Positions 8,469 through 16,415 of a DNA stretch of 64,000 nucleotides are shown here, in pieces. The notes below the pieces were generated by a model. That model was given only the letters and a program-made list of their open reading frames with translations, was not told the origin of the DNA and made no database searches. Source of the stretch: Spirochaeta thermophila DSM 6192 (GTDB taxonomy: Bacteria; Spirochaetota; Spirochaetia; Winmispirales; Winmispiraceae); assembly GCF_000147075.1 (NCBI RefSeq), contig NC_014484.1, positions 1,505,501-1,569,500 of the forward strand, given 5' to 3'. The translations under genes were made by a program, and so were the position numbers. The stretch's first letter is position 1; each line of letters opens with the position of its first letter.

Positions 8469-9023
8469 CTACTTCACCTGAGATATGGTGACATCATCGA
8501 CATAGTAGGAGAGGGAACTGCTCTCCGCCTCCACATAGAAGACGAGTTCTTCCACCTTTGCCGACTGAACCTGGTACTCTCCCTTGAGCTCCACCCAGGT
8601 ATTCGGCGCCACCGAGACCTCGGCGATACGGTCCCATCCCTTCTCCCCGTTGTAGATGCGCTCCATGGTGATGATGAGCTTCTTGGCAGACGCGGAGGTG
8701 TGGTACACCCACACGGAGAAGCTGTACTTCTTACCGGGCTGGAGCTTCTTGAGAAGGTCGATCTGCGTGCCGTGCCAGTTGGCGCTCCGGTTGGAGACAT
8801 AGAGGCTGTACTTCCCGGAGTGGGCCGCAGCGTCCGAGATCGCTATCCTGGTCCCATCTCCTCGCGCCATCCAGTCTCCGGGTTTCTGGTCCTCGAAATC
8901 GTTCGAGACGATCACCATCTGTTGGGGGGAGGCCGGTGTCTCAGCCATCGTCACCTGCTGAGAAGCGCACCCTCCGAGAAGGAGCACGATAAGGAGCCAG
9001 CGGAATCCCATGAAACGTTTCAT
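8469..9023 (-). CDS. Carbohydrate-binding lipoprotein, CBM22-like module only
   Basis: A 184-residue lipoprotein. The signal peptide M-K-R-F-M-G-F-R-W-L-L-I-V ends in the lipobox L-G-G-C, and a short linker leads to a single beta-sandwich module. The pattern N-D-F-E-D, then A-A-H-S-G-K-Y-S-L-Y-V-S-N-R, W-H-G-T, L-Q-P-G-K-K-Y-S-F-S-V-W-V and the closing Y-Y-V-D-D-V-T-I matches CBM22 and CBM4_9 modules, which bind xylan or other beta-glycans. No catalytic domain is attached. Its job is inferred to be holding xylan or oligosaccharides at the cell surface or in the periplasm. The start at 9023 follows GAGGAGG. It has its own strong promoter and terminator, so it can be made in excess of the enzymes. 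Confidence 0.85.
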   Translation of the reverse strand: MKRFMGFRWLLIVLLLGGCASQQVTMAETPASPQQMVIVSNDFEDQKPGDWMARGDGTRIAISDAAAHSGKYSLYVSNRSANWHGTQIDLLKKLQPGKKYSFSVWVYHTSASAKKLIITMERIYNGEKGWDRIAEVSVAPNTWVELKGEYQVQSAKVEELVFYVEAESSSLSYYVDDVTISQVK

Positions 9024-9142
9024 GTGGTACCTCCTCACAGAGCATCTTCCGGGGACAGCCCCGGCTTCGGGCGGGGGGTTGCATAGCAAAAACCGATATA
9101 CAAAGATCCTTCAAAAGCCTGTCCCCACAACCCATCCTCTCG

Positions 9143-9170
9143 ATTATACCACACCATGTTCATGTGTCAA
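9143..9170 (-). promoter_or_regulatory. Strong sigma-70-type promoter of the CBM22 lipoprotein gene
   Basis: TTGACA (9170-9165) and TATAAT (9148-9143) are separated by 16 bp on the minus strand, both perfect consensus. The -10 is embedded in TGGTATAATCGA, the same context as at the GH4 promoter. It predicts a leader of about 110 bases. Confidence 0.85.
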
Positions 9171-9200
9171 GGGAAATAGCATCCTGACTAAAAATTTTTC

Positions 9201-9229
9201 TTTACATGTTTCGAAAGTCAATTTATAAT
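9201..9229 (+). promoter_or_regulatory. Promoter of the outer-membrane barrel gene, with operator-like spacer
   Basis: TTTACA (9201-9206), 17-bp spacer, TATAAT (9224-9229). The spacer contains ATGTTTCGAAAG (9206-9217), which resembles the ATGTTTTCG half of the operators at the importer promoter, so the same regulator may control both. An inverted repeat of two CTGCAG copies (9234-9239 and 9247-9252) lies over the expected transcription start. Confidence 0.8.
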
Positions 9230-9279
9230 TTCTCTGCAGAGTCGATCTGCAGCATACCCCATACCATGAGGAGGTTTCT

Positions 9280-10470
9280 ATGAACAGTAAAAGACTATGG
9301 TTAGTGCTGCTCCTCGTAGCGCTGGCCACCCCGCTGACCGCTGGCGACTACAAGATCACCGCCACCATGGACCTGGGATTCGGAGTGGGGATTCCCGGCA
9401 TCGCAAAGGATGGCTCCTCCACCGCAAAGCTCGACTGGTCGATCGTGAAGCTCGACGGTACTATCGACGAGTACAATTCGTATTCCCTCACGCTGGAGTA
9501 CGACGACTGGTACGACACCGAGATCACCGCCACTTCGTTTCCATTCGACCTGGGCATCTCGGAGTTCTTCCTCACCACCGATATCCTGGGGCCTTTCGGG
9601 CTTTCCGATCTCCCCTTCACGCTCACACTCGTGAGCGGGTACGGTCCTCTGGCGGTGAGCGATCGCTACAGCAACCTCACCGGATGGAGCACCGGCCGCT
9701 GGAGCGGCTACGGGGTCGGTCACCTCTACAGCCGCTGGGACCGCTTCGGCGTACTCGACCTGAGGGTGGGACTCATGGGTGGTAAACTCACTCTCCGCTA
9801 CGGGCTGTCGCCCATGATCAACCGGGTGGGGCCCGACGGTGAGGAGAAACGCATCCCCATGCTCGCCGAGATCACCTTCGGGGAGTTCGCCCTGGGGCTC
9901 GTCTCCCTCAAGGGCGATGTGAACTTCCGGGGTGAGGGATACCTCATGGCCGGAGGAGGAAGGCTCAACCTCAAGATGATGCTGGGTCCGGTGACGCTCG
10001 CGGGATTCCTGGGTGAGGACTACAAGACCAACACCGACACCAAAGAGGCGGACAACGCACTCTTCGTGGGCATCAAGCCCTCCCTCTACCTCTCAGGTCT
10101 CGGCACCGCGTATCTGGGCGCCTGGTACGGGCTTGCCACCACCATGCCCGCCGAGGGGGATACCACCAACGTGCACAAGCTCGCGGTCGATGGGGGGCTG
10201 AGCATCAGCGCCACCAAGACCACCATCTACGGCGGTGTGCGCTACGACGACCTCCTCGACACCGAGGACAACGGCGGCCAGTACGAGAGACAGATGTCCT
10301 ATGAGTATGGCGTGAAGCAGGAGTTCGGTGCGGTTGCCATGTACCTGGGCTACAACTACACCCAGAACGGACAGGACATGTACGCGGCCCAGGGCACGGT
10401 GGGTGTGTTCACCAACGACGAGGGCGACAAGGTGGGCAACCTGTACATGAGGATAAAGTTCTACTGGTGA
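9280..10470 (+). CDS. Outer-membrane beta-barrel protein (porin-like)
   Basis: A 396-residue protein with a Sec signal peptide (M-N-S-K-R-L-W-L-V-L-L-L-V, cleavage near A-G-D at about residue 22). The mature part has alternating hydrophobic strands rich in Gly, Tyr and Trp and ends in an aromatic residue (R-I-K-F-Y-W), as expected for an outer-membrane barrel. I do not recognise the exact family. It lies inside the xylan locus, divergent from the CBM22 gene and with an operator-like motif in its promoter, so passage of xylo-oligosaccharides across the outer membrane is a reasonable inference. GAGGAGG lies five bases before the ATG. A terminator follows. Confidence 0.75.
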   Translation: MNSKRLWLVLLLVALATPLTAGDYKITATMDLGFGVGIPGIAKDGSSTAKLDWSIVKLDGTIDEYNSYSLTLEYDDWYDTEITATSFPFDLGISEFFLTTDILGPFGLSDLPFTLTLVSGYGPLAVSDRYSNLTGWSTGRWSGYGVGHLYSRWDRFGVLDLRVGLMGGKLTLRYGLSPMINRVGPDGEEKRIPMLAEITFGEFALGLVSLKGDVNFRGEGYLMAGGGRLNLKMMLGPVTLAGFLGEDYKTNTDTKEADNALFVGIKPSLYLSGLGTAYLGAWYGLATTMPAEGDTTNVHKLAVDGGLSISATKTTIYGGVRYDDLLDTEDNGGQYERQMSYEYGVKQEFGAVAMYLGYNYTQNGQDMYAAQGTVGVFTNDEGDKVGNLYMRIKFYW

Positions 10471-10491
10471 GAAAAAGGAACACACCAATAA

Positions 10492-10524
10492 GAGAGGGGA
10501 GGCGGGAGCCTCCCCTCTTCTTTC
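10492..10524. terminator. Terminator between convergent barrel and CBM lipoprotein genes
   Basis: Ten-base-pair stem GAGGGGAGGC/GCCTCCCCTC with a GGGA loop, followed on the plus strand by TTCTTT. It lies 22 bp after the barrel gene stop and 33 bp from the stop of the convergent lipoprotein gene, so it may serve both. The T tract is better on the plus side. Confidence 0.75.
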
Positions 10525-10556
10525 ATACCCATTCTTTCATACCCATCATCAGGGAC

Positions 10557-11138
10557 TTACTGAGTCACGGGAGAGATGTCGATTTCGTCCACGTAGAAGG
10601 TGATGGAAGGAGTAACGGATTCAATATACAAATCGGTGGGTTGTCCCTTCGTGGCACTCTCGAGCGAGAAATCCGCTTCGAGGAGTGTCCAGGCTCCGGA
10701 AGGCACCGTCTGCTGATAGAAGACCGAGTTATAAAACTCATTCGAACCATCAGAGGACTTCAACGTGAGGGTAAACTGTTGGTCGGATCCTGTCTCCTGA
10801 TAGACCCACACTGCGTAGTGGTAGGACTGATCAGCCTGGATATAGTTCTCGATGTCATAGTACCACGCAGTCTTCCATCCTGCATCTCCGGTCGTAATTT
10901 TCAGGGAATAGGTGGTTCCCCCAGCTGCCTGCTCAGTGGATGCTTCCACGGTAGCACCACCATTCCCTTGCCATCCCTGAGTAGTGCCATCCTCAAAGTC
11001 CCATGAAATACCGGACAGTGGAGTAGGCGTGGGCGTGGGCTCAGCCCCTCCTCCTGCACCTGCTTCCTCACAGCCTGCGAGGAAGAGGACCACCATGACG
11101 CCCAGGATGATCCCGAGCACGCTCAACGCACGTTTCAT
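10557..11138 (-). CDS. Carbohydrate-binding module lipoprotein, second copy type
   Basis: A 193-residue lipoprotein with signal peptide M-K-R-A-L-S-V-L-G-I-I and lipobox L-A-G-C at Cys23, then a Gly/Ala/Thr-Pro linker (T-P-T-P-T-P). One beta-sandwich module follows that opens W-D-F-E-D-G-T-T-Q-G-W and closes F-Y-V-D-E-I-D-I. This is the general CBM4/9/22 pattern, but the sequence differs clearly from the CBM22-like lipoprotein at 8469-9023. There is no catalytic domain. Its ATG overlaps the stop of the GH4 alpha-glucuronidase gene by four bases, so binding protein and glucuronidase are co-expressed. The ligand is unknown; glucuronoxylan fragments are inferred. Confidence 0.8.
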   Translation of the reverse strand: MKRALSVLGIILGVMVVLFLAGCEEAGAGGGAEPTPTPTPLSGISWDFEDGTTQGWQGNGGATVEASTEQAAGGTTYSLKITTGDAGWKTAWYYDIENYIQADQSYHYAVWVYQETGSDQQFTLTLKSSDGSNEFYNSVFYQQTVPSGAWTLLEADFSLESATKGQPTDLYIESVTPSITFYVDEIDISPVTQ

Positions 11139-12556
11139 GTCGTACCTCCCATGGGAAAGTTTTGTCTCAGTTCTTCGTGGAAGGGCAACGCCCAGATGTC
11201 ACGAAGAACGGCCTGCACCTGTTCGAACGACCTGGTGCGGGGATCCCTCACCAGGATCTCCTCGAAGACACGGATGTCCCGGGAGAGGTAGGCCTCGAGG
11301 GCCCACTCCATGCGGAGGATGCGCGGCCAGAGGTACATCTTCTTGATGCGCGGGGTGAGGTCGGGCTCGATCCTCTCGGGGTGGAGTCCTTCTCCATCCA
11401 CGCGTGCAGGTAGTTCCACCACCACATCGTCCGGAATACCCTCTATGACACCCCTGTTGGGCATGTTGAGCACGAGCCGCTGGGGCGTGCCGCACTCGAG
11501 GGCCTGGACGAAGGGTATCTGCTGTTCGCCGCTCCTCCTCTCCCTGGAGAAAAGGCGGGGCCACCGCTCGGTGAGCCGGATGGAGGGGTCGGCGGCCACC
11601 TCGGCCGCAAGCTCAAGCATCTTGCGCTTCCCCTCCCTCAGCTGCTCGTGGAACTTGGGCCGCTCCACCTCGTTGTCTATGCCCCCGAACCTCCCGTACC
11701 AGCGTTTCTTGGTGGCGAGGTCGTAGTTGTACTTCCAGGAGCCGTTCCGGCAGGTGTCCCCTATGGGGAGCATGCCGTAGAACCGGTACATGTCCATCAC
11801 CGCAGGGCTCATCTGCACGTCCCAGGGGCTCCGCGACTCCCACGAGGGGCCCTTCTCCTCTATCCATCGATCCAACAGAGGATAGGCATCCTCCCCCCGG
11901 TGGCGCAGCCTGTTGAGCCATATCCCGTGGTTCACCCCCGCCACCTGCCAGTCCACCTCCTCGTACGGCAGCCCCAGCTGCTCGCACACCTCGTGGACCC
12001 CGCCGTGGCCGTGGCAGAACCCTACGGTCTTCACCGGCGTCTCGCGCGTGAGGAGCTGGGTGATCTCGAAGACCGGGTTTCCGGTCTGGAGGATCCAGCC
12101 CTCGGGGGCGTACTTCTCCATGGTCCGGGCCACGTTGAGGGCCAATGTGAGATCGTAGTAACTGCAGAAGACGTACGTATACGTGGAGACGAAGTTGAAC
12201 TCCTGTGCGTCGATCCCCCGGTAGTAGCCGTGTCGCTCGGAGATCTCCACCACCTTCTCGTAGGCGGCGAACCCATCGGCCCCCTCGGGACGGGGATAGG
12301 CGAGGGCCGTGTTGATCACATAGTCCGCGCCTTCCACCGCCGCTTCGAGCGAAGTGGTGGCCTCGATCTTCACCGGGACCTCAAGCTCTTCCATGTACCT
12401 GCGGGCGAGGATCTCGGTGGCCTTGAGCCGTTCCTCGTTTATGTCCATGAGGCTCACCACAGGACCCTTTTTCGAAAGCTCCTCGGTCTTCGCCAGATCT
12501 CCTACAAGCTGGAGCGCATACCGAACGCTTCCTGCACCGACGATCGTAAGCTTCAC
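11135..12556 (-). CDS. Alpha-glucuronidase, glycoside hydrolase family 4
   Basis: A 473-residue cytoplasmic GH4 enzyme. Family members use NAD and a divalent metal in an oxidation-elimination mechanism. The N-terminal Rossmann fold has G-A-G-S-V-R at residues 7-12. The metal-binding region carries the C-H-G of G-F-C-H-G-H-G-G-V, and V-A-G-V-N-H-G-I-W and M-L-P-I-G-D-T follow. Long stretches such as F-G-G-I-D-N-E-V-E-R-P-K-F-H-E-Q match the Thermotoga alpha-glucuronidase group from memory, rather than the alpha-glucosidase or 6-phospho-glucosidase groups. The start is GTG with AAAGGAG upstream. It is unrelated to the GH67 enzyme, so the locus has two different alpha-glucuronidases. A weaker alternative is alpha-galacturonidase. 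Confidence 0.85.
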   Translation of the reverse strand: MKLTIVGAGSVRYALQLVGDLAKTEELSKKGPVVSLMDINEERLKATEILARRYMEELEVPVKIEATTSLEAAVEGADYVINTALAYPRPEGADGFAAYEKVVEISERHGYYRGIDAQEFNFVSTYTYVFCSYYDLTLALNVARTMEKYAPEGWILQTGNPVFEITQLLTRETPVKTVGFCHGHGGVHEVCEQLGLPYEEVDWQVAGVNHGIWLNRLRHRGEDAYPLLDRWIEEKGPSWESRSPWDVQMSPAVMDMYRFYGMLPIGDTCRNGSWKYNYDLATKKRWYGRFGGIDNEVERPKFHEQLREGKRKMLELAAEVAADPSIRLTERWPRLFSRERRSGEQQIPFVQALECGTPQRLVLNMPNRGVIEGIPDDVVVELPARVDGEGLHPERIEPDLTPRIKKMYLWPRILRMEWALEAYLSRDIRVFEEILVRDPRTRSFEQVQAVLRDIWALPFHEELRQNFPMGGTT

Positions 12557-12591
12557 ACCATCTCCTTTCCCCGAAAACCATATGCGTGATA

Positions 12592-12609
12592 CGATAGGTC
12601 ATCCTATCG
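12592..12609. promoter_or_regulatory. Inverted repeat in the leader of the GH4 operon
   Basis: CGATAGG-TCAT-CCTATCG, a perfect seven-base inverted repeat with a four-base spacer. It lies between the predicted transcription start (near 12640) and the start codon at 12556. It could be a repressor site acting as a roadblock, or an mRNA hairpin. Confidence 0.5.
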
Positions 12610-12646
12610 AGGGGACGACTTGTCAACAGATCGTCCTTCTCATTCG

Positions 12647-12674
12647 ATTATACCATGCCCTTCTACGCTGTCAA
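12647..12674 (-). promoter_or_regulatory. Strong promoter of the GH4-CBM operon
   Basis: TTGACA (12674-12669) and TATAAT (12652-12647) with a 16-bp spacer on the minus strand. The string TGGTATAATCGA around the -10 also occurs at the CBM22 promoter (9143-9170), which has the same 16-bp spacing. Confidence 0.85.
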
Positions 12675-12766
12675 GAAAAATAAACCCTCTTTAAAAATAT
12701 CATTGGCTATTCGCCCACACGGCGGGTCCCGTTCCCTTCCCGCCATATTTGAACTATAACTATAGT

Positions 12767-13390
12767 ATGGAAAAAGATGTCCTCATCCGTCTCCTCGAGC
12801 GTGAAGGAATACACGACCGGAGGATCCTCGACGCCATCGACAAGGTCCCACGAGAGGAGTTCGTGCCCCCTGCGCAACGACAGTACGCCTACGAGAACAT
12901 CCCCCTCGAGATAGGCTGGGGACAGACGATAAGTCAGCCCTACACCGTTGCCTTCATGATCCAGCTCCTCGAGCTTCGACCCGGACTCAAAGTCCTGGAG
13001 GTAGGGGGAGGCTCGGGCTACAACGCCGCTGTCATGTGGGAGGTGATGGACCGCACGGGAGACCTGTACTCGATGGAGATCCACCCCGAGGTGTACCGGA
13101 TGGGAAAGGCCAACCTCGAACGGACGGGGTACACCGAGATCAACTTCATGCTCGGTGACGGCTCGAAGGGGCTCCCGGAAGAGGCGCCCTTCGACCGCAT
13201 CGTCGTGACAGCCGCAGCCGAGGAGACGCCTTCCACCCTGCTCTCGCAGCTCGGAGAGGGGGGAATCCTCGTCATCCCTGTACACGTGGGCGGGGGCACG
13301 TCGGTCATGACCCGCATCCTCCGCGAGGGCGGCGCGTTCCACACATCCACCCACGGCTACTTCAGGTTCGTGCCGCTCGTGACGCGGTGA
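12767..13390 (+). CDS. pcm: Protein-L-isoaspartate O-methyltransferase
   Basis: A 207-residue SAM-dependent methyltransferase that starts the repair of isoaspartyl residues in aged proteins. Family signatures visible are V-P-R-E-E-F-V-P (residues 22-29), G-Q-T-I-S-Q-P-Y, the SAM-binding loop V-L-E-V-G-G-G-S-G-Y-N, and D-R-I-V-V-T-A-A-A later on. The loop has G-G-G-S-G where the family usually has G-T-G-S-G. Start at the ATG 12767 fits the family; a TTG six codons upstream is possible. No ribosome-binding site is seen. TATAAC at 12755-12760 lies six bases before the ATG, so the mRNA may be leaderless. Confidence 0.92.
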   Translation: MEKDVLIRLLEREGIHDRRILDAIDKVPREEFVPPAQRQYAYENIPLEIGWGQTISQPYTVAFMIQLLELRPGLKVLEVGGGSGYNAAVMWEVMDRTGDLYSMEIHPEVYRMGKANLERTGYTEINFMLGDGSKGLPEEAPFDRIVVTAAAEETPSTLLSQLGEGGILVIPVHVGGGTSVMTRILREGGAFHTSTHGYFRFVPLVTR

Positions 13391-13404
13391 GGCGGCCGAC
13401 CGGG

Positions 13405-13432
13405 TTTACATTCCGCGCACATCGGCTATACT
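13405..13432 (+). promoter_or_regulatory. Promoter of the TrmH-type methylase gene, probably giving leaderless mRNA
   Basis: TTTACA (13405-13410), 16-bp spacer, TATACT (13427-13432). Only eight bases separate the -10 from the ATG at 13441, so transcription should begin within a base or two of the start codon. Confidence 0.7.
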
Positions 13433-13440
13433 TGAGCCCC

Positions 13441-14190
13441 ATGGTGCACGTCGATGACCGTTACAGGAGGGCACTCATCCTCTACCTCTCGCGGTGGGTG
13501 ACGCCGAGGAGGTTCCGCAGGATGCAGGAGGTGGTGAAAGAGCGGACCCGATACGTAACCGTCGCCCTCGAAAACATCTACCATCCGCACAATGCCAATG
13601 CGGTCTTAAGGAGCGCAGAGGCCATGGGTCTACAGGATGTGCACATCGTGGAGGATGCCGTCCCCTTCACTCCGTCGAAAGGGGTGTCCATGGGCACCGC
13701 CCGGTGGCTCTCGCTCCATCGATACCGGGATCCTCGAATGGCGGTCAGCCGCCTCAGGGAGGAAGGCTACCGCATCATCGCCACCACCCCGCACCGCACC
13801 CCCACTCCCGTAGACGAGTTCGATGTCACACGGGGAAAGTGCGCGTTCTTCTTCGGAGGCGAGCTTCCGGGTCTCAGTGACGCCGTGCTCGAAGCGGCAG
13901 ACGAATACCTCACCATCCCCATGTACGGGTTCGTGGAGAGCCTCAACATCTCGGTGACGGCAGGAATCGTGCTCCATAACGTGGTCCAGCGGCTCAGGAA
14001 GACCGATATCCCGTGGAAGCTCACGTCCTCCGAGCAGGAGGCCCTCCTCCTCTCGTGGTTGAGGAGACGGATCCCTCACCACAAGGAGCTCGAGGAAGTC
14101 TTCTGGAAAGACCCCTCCCCCTATCTGGAGGCACTCGCCTCTTCCGACGTCCTCGGGGACTCGACGCCGGAGGAAGCCTCGTCCTCCTGA
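13441..14190 (+). CDS. TrmH/SpoU family RNA 2'-O-methyltransferase
   Basis: A 249-residue SPOUT-class methyltransferase that methylates a ribose 2'-OH in tRNA or rRNA. Family motifs are visible: motif 1 with N-I-Y-H-P-H-N-A-N-A-V-L-R-S-A-E, motif 2 F-F-F-G-G-E-L-P-G-L-S, and motif 3 I-P-M-Y-G-F-V-E-S-L-N-I-S-V-T-A-G-I, which form the knotted SAM site. The tRNA Gm18 enzyme TrmH is the nearest named relative, but the substrate cannot be fixed from sequence. The start is ATG 13441; an upstream GTG at 13387 lies within the pcm stop region. The last 23 codons overlap the 3' end of the opposite-strand MFS gene. Confidence 0.88.
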   Translation: MVHVDDRYRRALILYLSRWVTPRRFRRMQEVVKERTRYVTVALENIYHPHNANAVLRSAEAMGLQDVHIVEDAVPFTPSKGVSMGTARWLSLHRYRDPRMAVSRLREEGYRIIATTPHRTPTPVDEFDVTRGKCAFFFGGELPGLSDAVLEAADEYLTIPMYGFVESLNISVTAGIVLHNVVQRLRKTDIPWKLTSSEQEALLLSWLRRRIPHHKELEEVFWKDPSPYLEALASSDVLGDSTPEEASSS

Positions 14191-16361
14191 AACGCGACCC
14201 GGGAGAGGATCGTGTAGCACCAGTAGAGCAGGGCGAGGGCCTCGGCCCGTCCTTCGGGGACGGGTGCCTCCTTCACGAGGTCTGCGAGTCTCCCGAGCAC
14301 CGGGGTAAGCCGGGAGGTAGGCACCCCCGCGAGCACCTGCGACGTCCACGCACCGAGATCGGCGAACCTCCCCTCCTCCCACAAGGTGCGCAGATCCTTG
14401 CGTGCCTTCAAGAAGACATCGAGGTGACGCGCCTCGTCCAGAAGCAGGGAAAGTCCCGCCCCTTTCCTCCGGTTCTCCCTCTGATAGACAAGGGACAGAG
14501 GGGGTTCACCGTCCAACAAGTCGGCCAGGAGGGAGTGGTACGTCTGGAGAAACCCCTGCGACCGCCCCGACGGGATCTGGAAGAAGAGATCGAACTCTCG
14601 GGGCCCCATGAGGATCCAGGCGATGACATAGTTGAGGAGGCTCACCGGGTCCATGAACTCACGCTGTTCCCTCAAACGGTACTCCACCAGGGGGAGGAGC
14701 CCCTTCTCCCCGATCCGGGCGAGCGACTTGGCCGCGACCGAGGCGGGCCGCAGGTGATCGTTCCTGCAGACCTCCTCGAGGAGCTTTCGGGTCTCCTCTC
14801 CCGGATAGGCCCCCAGGGCGAAGAGGGCCTCCTCCCTCACGTAGGAATCGGGGTCGGCGGCTTCCTTGAGGATGTACGGCAAGAGCGAGGGCCGGGGATG
14901 CTCGAAGAGGGCGAGGAGGATCTGCTTCTTCTCGGGAGAGAAGGGAGAGAGGAGGAGGTCCCTGAGGGTCCTGTCCGCAAGCGGGCCGGGATCCTGGGTG
15001 ATCCTGAAGAGGAGCACCTGCTTCTGCTGGGGGTCCTTCTCCTCCACGAGGGCATGGCTCGCGAGGAATACCCTGAGGTTGCGGGTGGAGAAGAGGATGG
15101 AAAGGACGTCCCGCACGCTCATCCCTCCTCCCTCCTCGAGTCCGGCCGCGAGGAAGACGAGGGTGAAAAGCCCCGCACCCATGGCGAGGAACACGAGGTC
15201 GAACCCGTCGGTCCCGGGCACGGTCCCGGAGAGGTCGGAAAGCACTCCCGCGAGGAAGCCGCTGCCCAGGGCGGTGAGCGCGGTGGAGGCCGTCATGAAC
15301 GAGGAGAATCCTGCGGTGTTCCCGTCGGGGATCATCTGGATGCTGATCTTGCTCACGAAAAGCCCCACCACGCCCACGAAAAACTGAAACGCCATGCCGA
15401 CGAGGAAAAACGCCCACACCGGTGCCGAGAGCGGCATGAACACGAAGAGGAGTACACACACCGCCGCCCCGGACGTACCGAGGATGAGGAGGGGACGAGC
15501 CCCCATCCTGTCGACGAACGGGATCATCAGCATCCCCGCGAGGGCCGAAACCACGAAGGAGGCAAGGGAATAGAGGAAGACCGTACCCTGCGAGAAGAGG
15601 AGGACCTTCCTCAGGAAAGGAACGATCATTCCCTGCAGGGTGAAGACGATGGAGGCCACCCATCTGATACTCGTCCTCCTCCGTACCTCCCTGCTGAATG
15701 CGTAGCGAGCGGCCTCCCACAACCCGGAGGTACCGGGAGGACGCTGGATCCGATCCCGGGAGGGGACCTGCCAGTAGTAGTACGCTGCGAGGGAGTTCAT
15801 CACCACCCCGAGGCTGAGGAGGAAGAGGAGCTCATACGGGTGCGGGAACGGGAGGTAGGTGACGGCCACGAAACTGATGACCTGTGAGAGGGCCCCGGTG
15901 ATCTGGAAACGGATATTGAGGGAGGAGATGAACTCACCCAGCTCGTGACTCGGAGCCACCCTCTTCTGGACCGTCTCCTGCATCGCGATCCCGACTATCC
16001 GGGCGACGCAGAAGAGGGTATAGAGCACGAGGATGAGGAGGACCGCCCCCCTTCCGGAAGTGAGGAGGAGGAACCAGTACCCGAGACCGGTGGCCCCCCG
16101 AATCCACCACGCCACCGCCCACACCTTCCCCATGGGAAGTCCCTCGAGAAGACGGGGGACGAAGAGGAGCGCGAGCCCCGCCACGTTGATCACGGAGGAG
16201 AGGTACCCGAGCTCCAGGTTGGTGGCGCCATAGGAGATGGCGAGCAACGAGATGACGGTGGACCCCAGGAAGGAGAAACCGAGACCGTTGAAGAGGGAGC
16301 CCTGCAGGTAGGCCCATCTCCCCTTCCTTCGTTCCTGGGGGGTGAGATACTGCGTCCTCAT
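14121..16361 (-). CDS. MFS-type transporter fused to a C-terminal HEAT-repeat region
   Basis: A 746-residue protein. Residues 1 to about 420 form a twelve-helix major facilitator-like membrane domain, with helices such as V-I-S-L-L-A-I-S-Y-G, A-V-L-L-I-L-V-L-Y-T-L-F and F-V-V-S-A-L-A-G-M-L-M-I-P-F. The remainder is soluble and helical. Between about 440 and 570 it has HEAT-like repeats, for example S-Y-V-R-E-E-A-L-F-A-L-G-A-Y. The transported substrate is unknown. The charged tail (E-A-S-S-G-V-E-S-P) overlaps 70 bp of the convergent methylase gene. The start ATG has no ribosome-binding site and lies eight bases after a good -10 element. Confidence 0.75.
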   Translation of the reverse strand: MRTQYLTPQERRKGRWAYLQGSLFNGLGFSFLGSTVISLLAISYGATNLELGYLSSVINVAGLALLFVPRLLEGLPMGKVWAVAWWIRGATGLGYWFLLLTSGRGAVLLILVLYTLFCVARIVGIAMQETVQKRVAPSHELGEFISSLNIRFQITGALSQVISFVAVTYLPFPHPYELLFLLSLGVVMNSLAAYYYWQVPSRDRIQRPPGTSGLWEAARYAFSREVRRRTSIRWVASIVFTLQGMIVPFLRKVLLFSQGTVFLYSLASFVVSALAGMLMIPFVDRMGARPLLILGTSGAAVCVLLFVFMPLSAPVWAFFLVGMAFQFFVGVVGLFVSKISIQMIPDGNTAGFSSFMTASTALTALGSGFLAGVLSDLSGTVPGTDGFDLVFLAMGAGLFTLVFLAAGLEEGGGMSVRDVLSILFSTRNLRVFLASHALVEEKDPQQKQVLLFRITQDPGPLADRTLRDLLLSPFSPEKKQILLALFEHPRPSLLPYILKEAADPDSYVREEALFALGAYPGEETRKLLEEVCRNDHLRPASVAAKSLARIGEKGLLPLVEYRLREQREFMDPVSLLNYVIAWILMGPREFDLFFQIPSGRSQGFLQTYHSLLADLLDGEPPLSLVYQRENRRKGAGLSLLLDEARHLDVFLKARKDLRTLWEEGRFADLGAWTSQVLAGVPTSRLTPVLGRLADLVKEAPVPEGRAEALALLYWCYTILSRVAFQEDEASSGVESPRTSEEASASR

Positions 16362-16369
16362 AGCTCAGC

Positions 16370-16398
16370 ACTATACATCATTCGAATCACGTATACAA
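16370..16398 (-). promoter_or_regulatory. Promoter of the MFS-HEAT gene, probably giving leaderless mRNA
   Basis: TTGTAT (16398-16393), 17-bp spacer, TATAGT (16375-16370) on the minus strand, then eight bases to the ATG at 16361. Confidence 0.75.
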
Positions 16399-16415
16399 TT
16401 GCAGGTGTGATCTGG

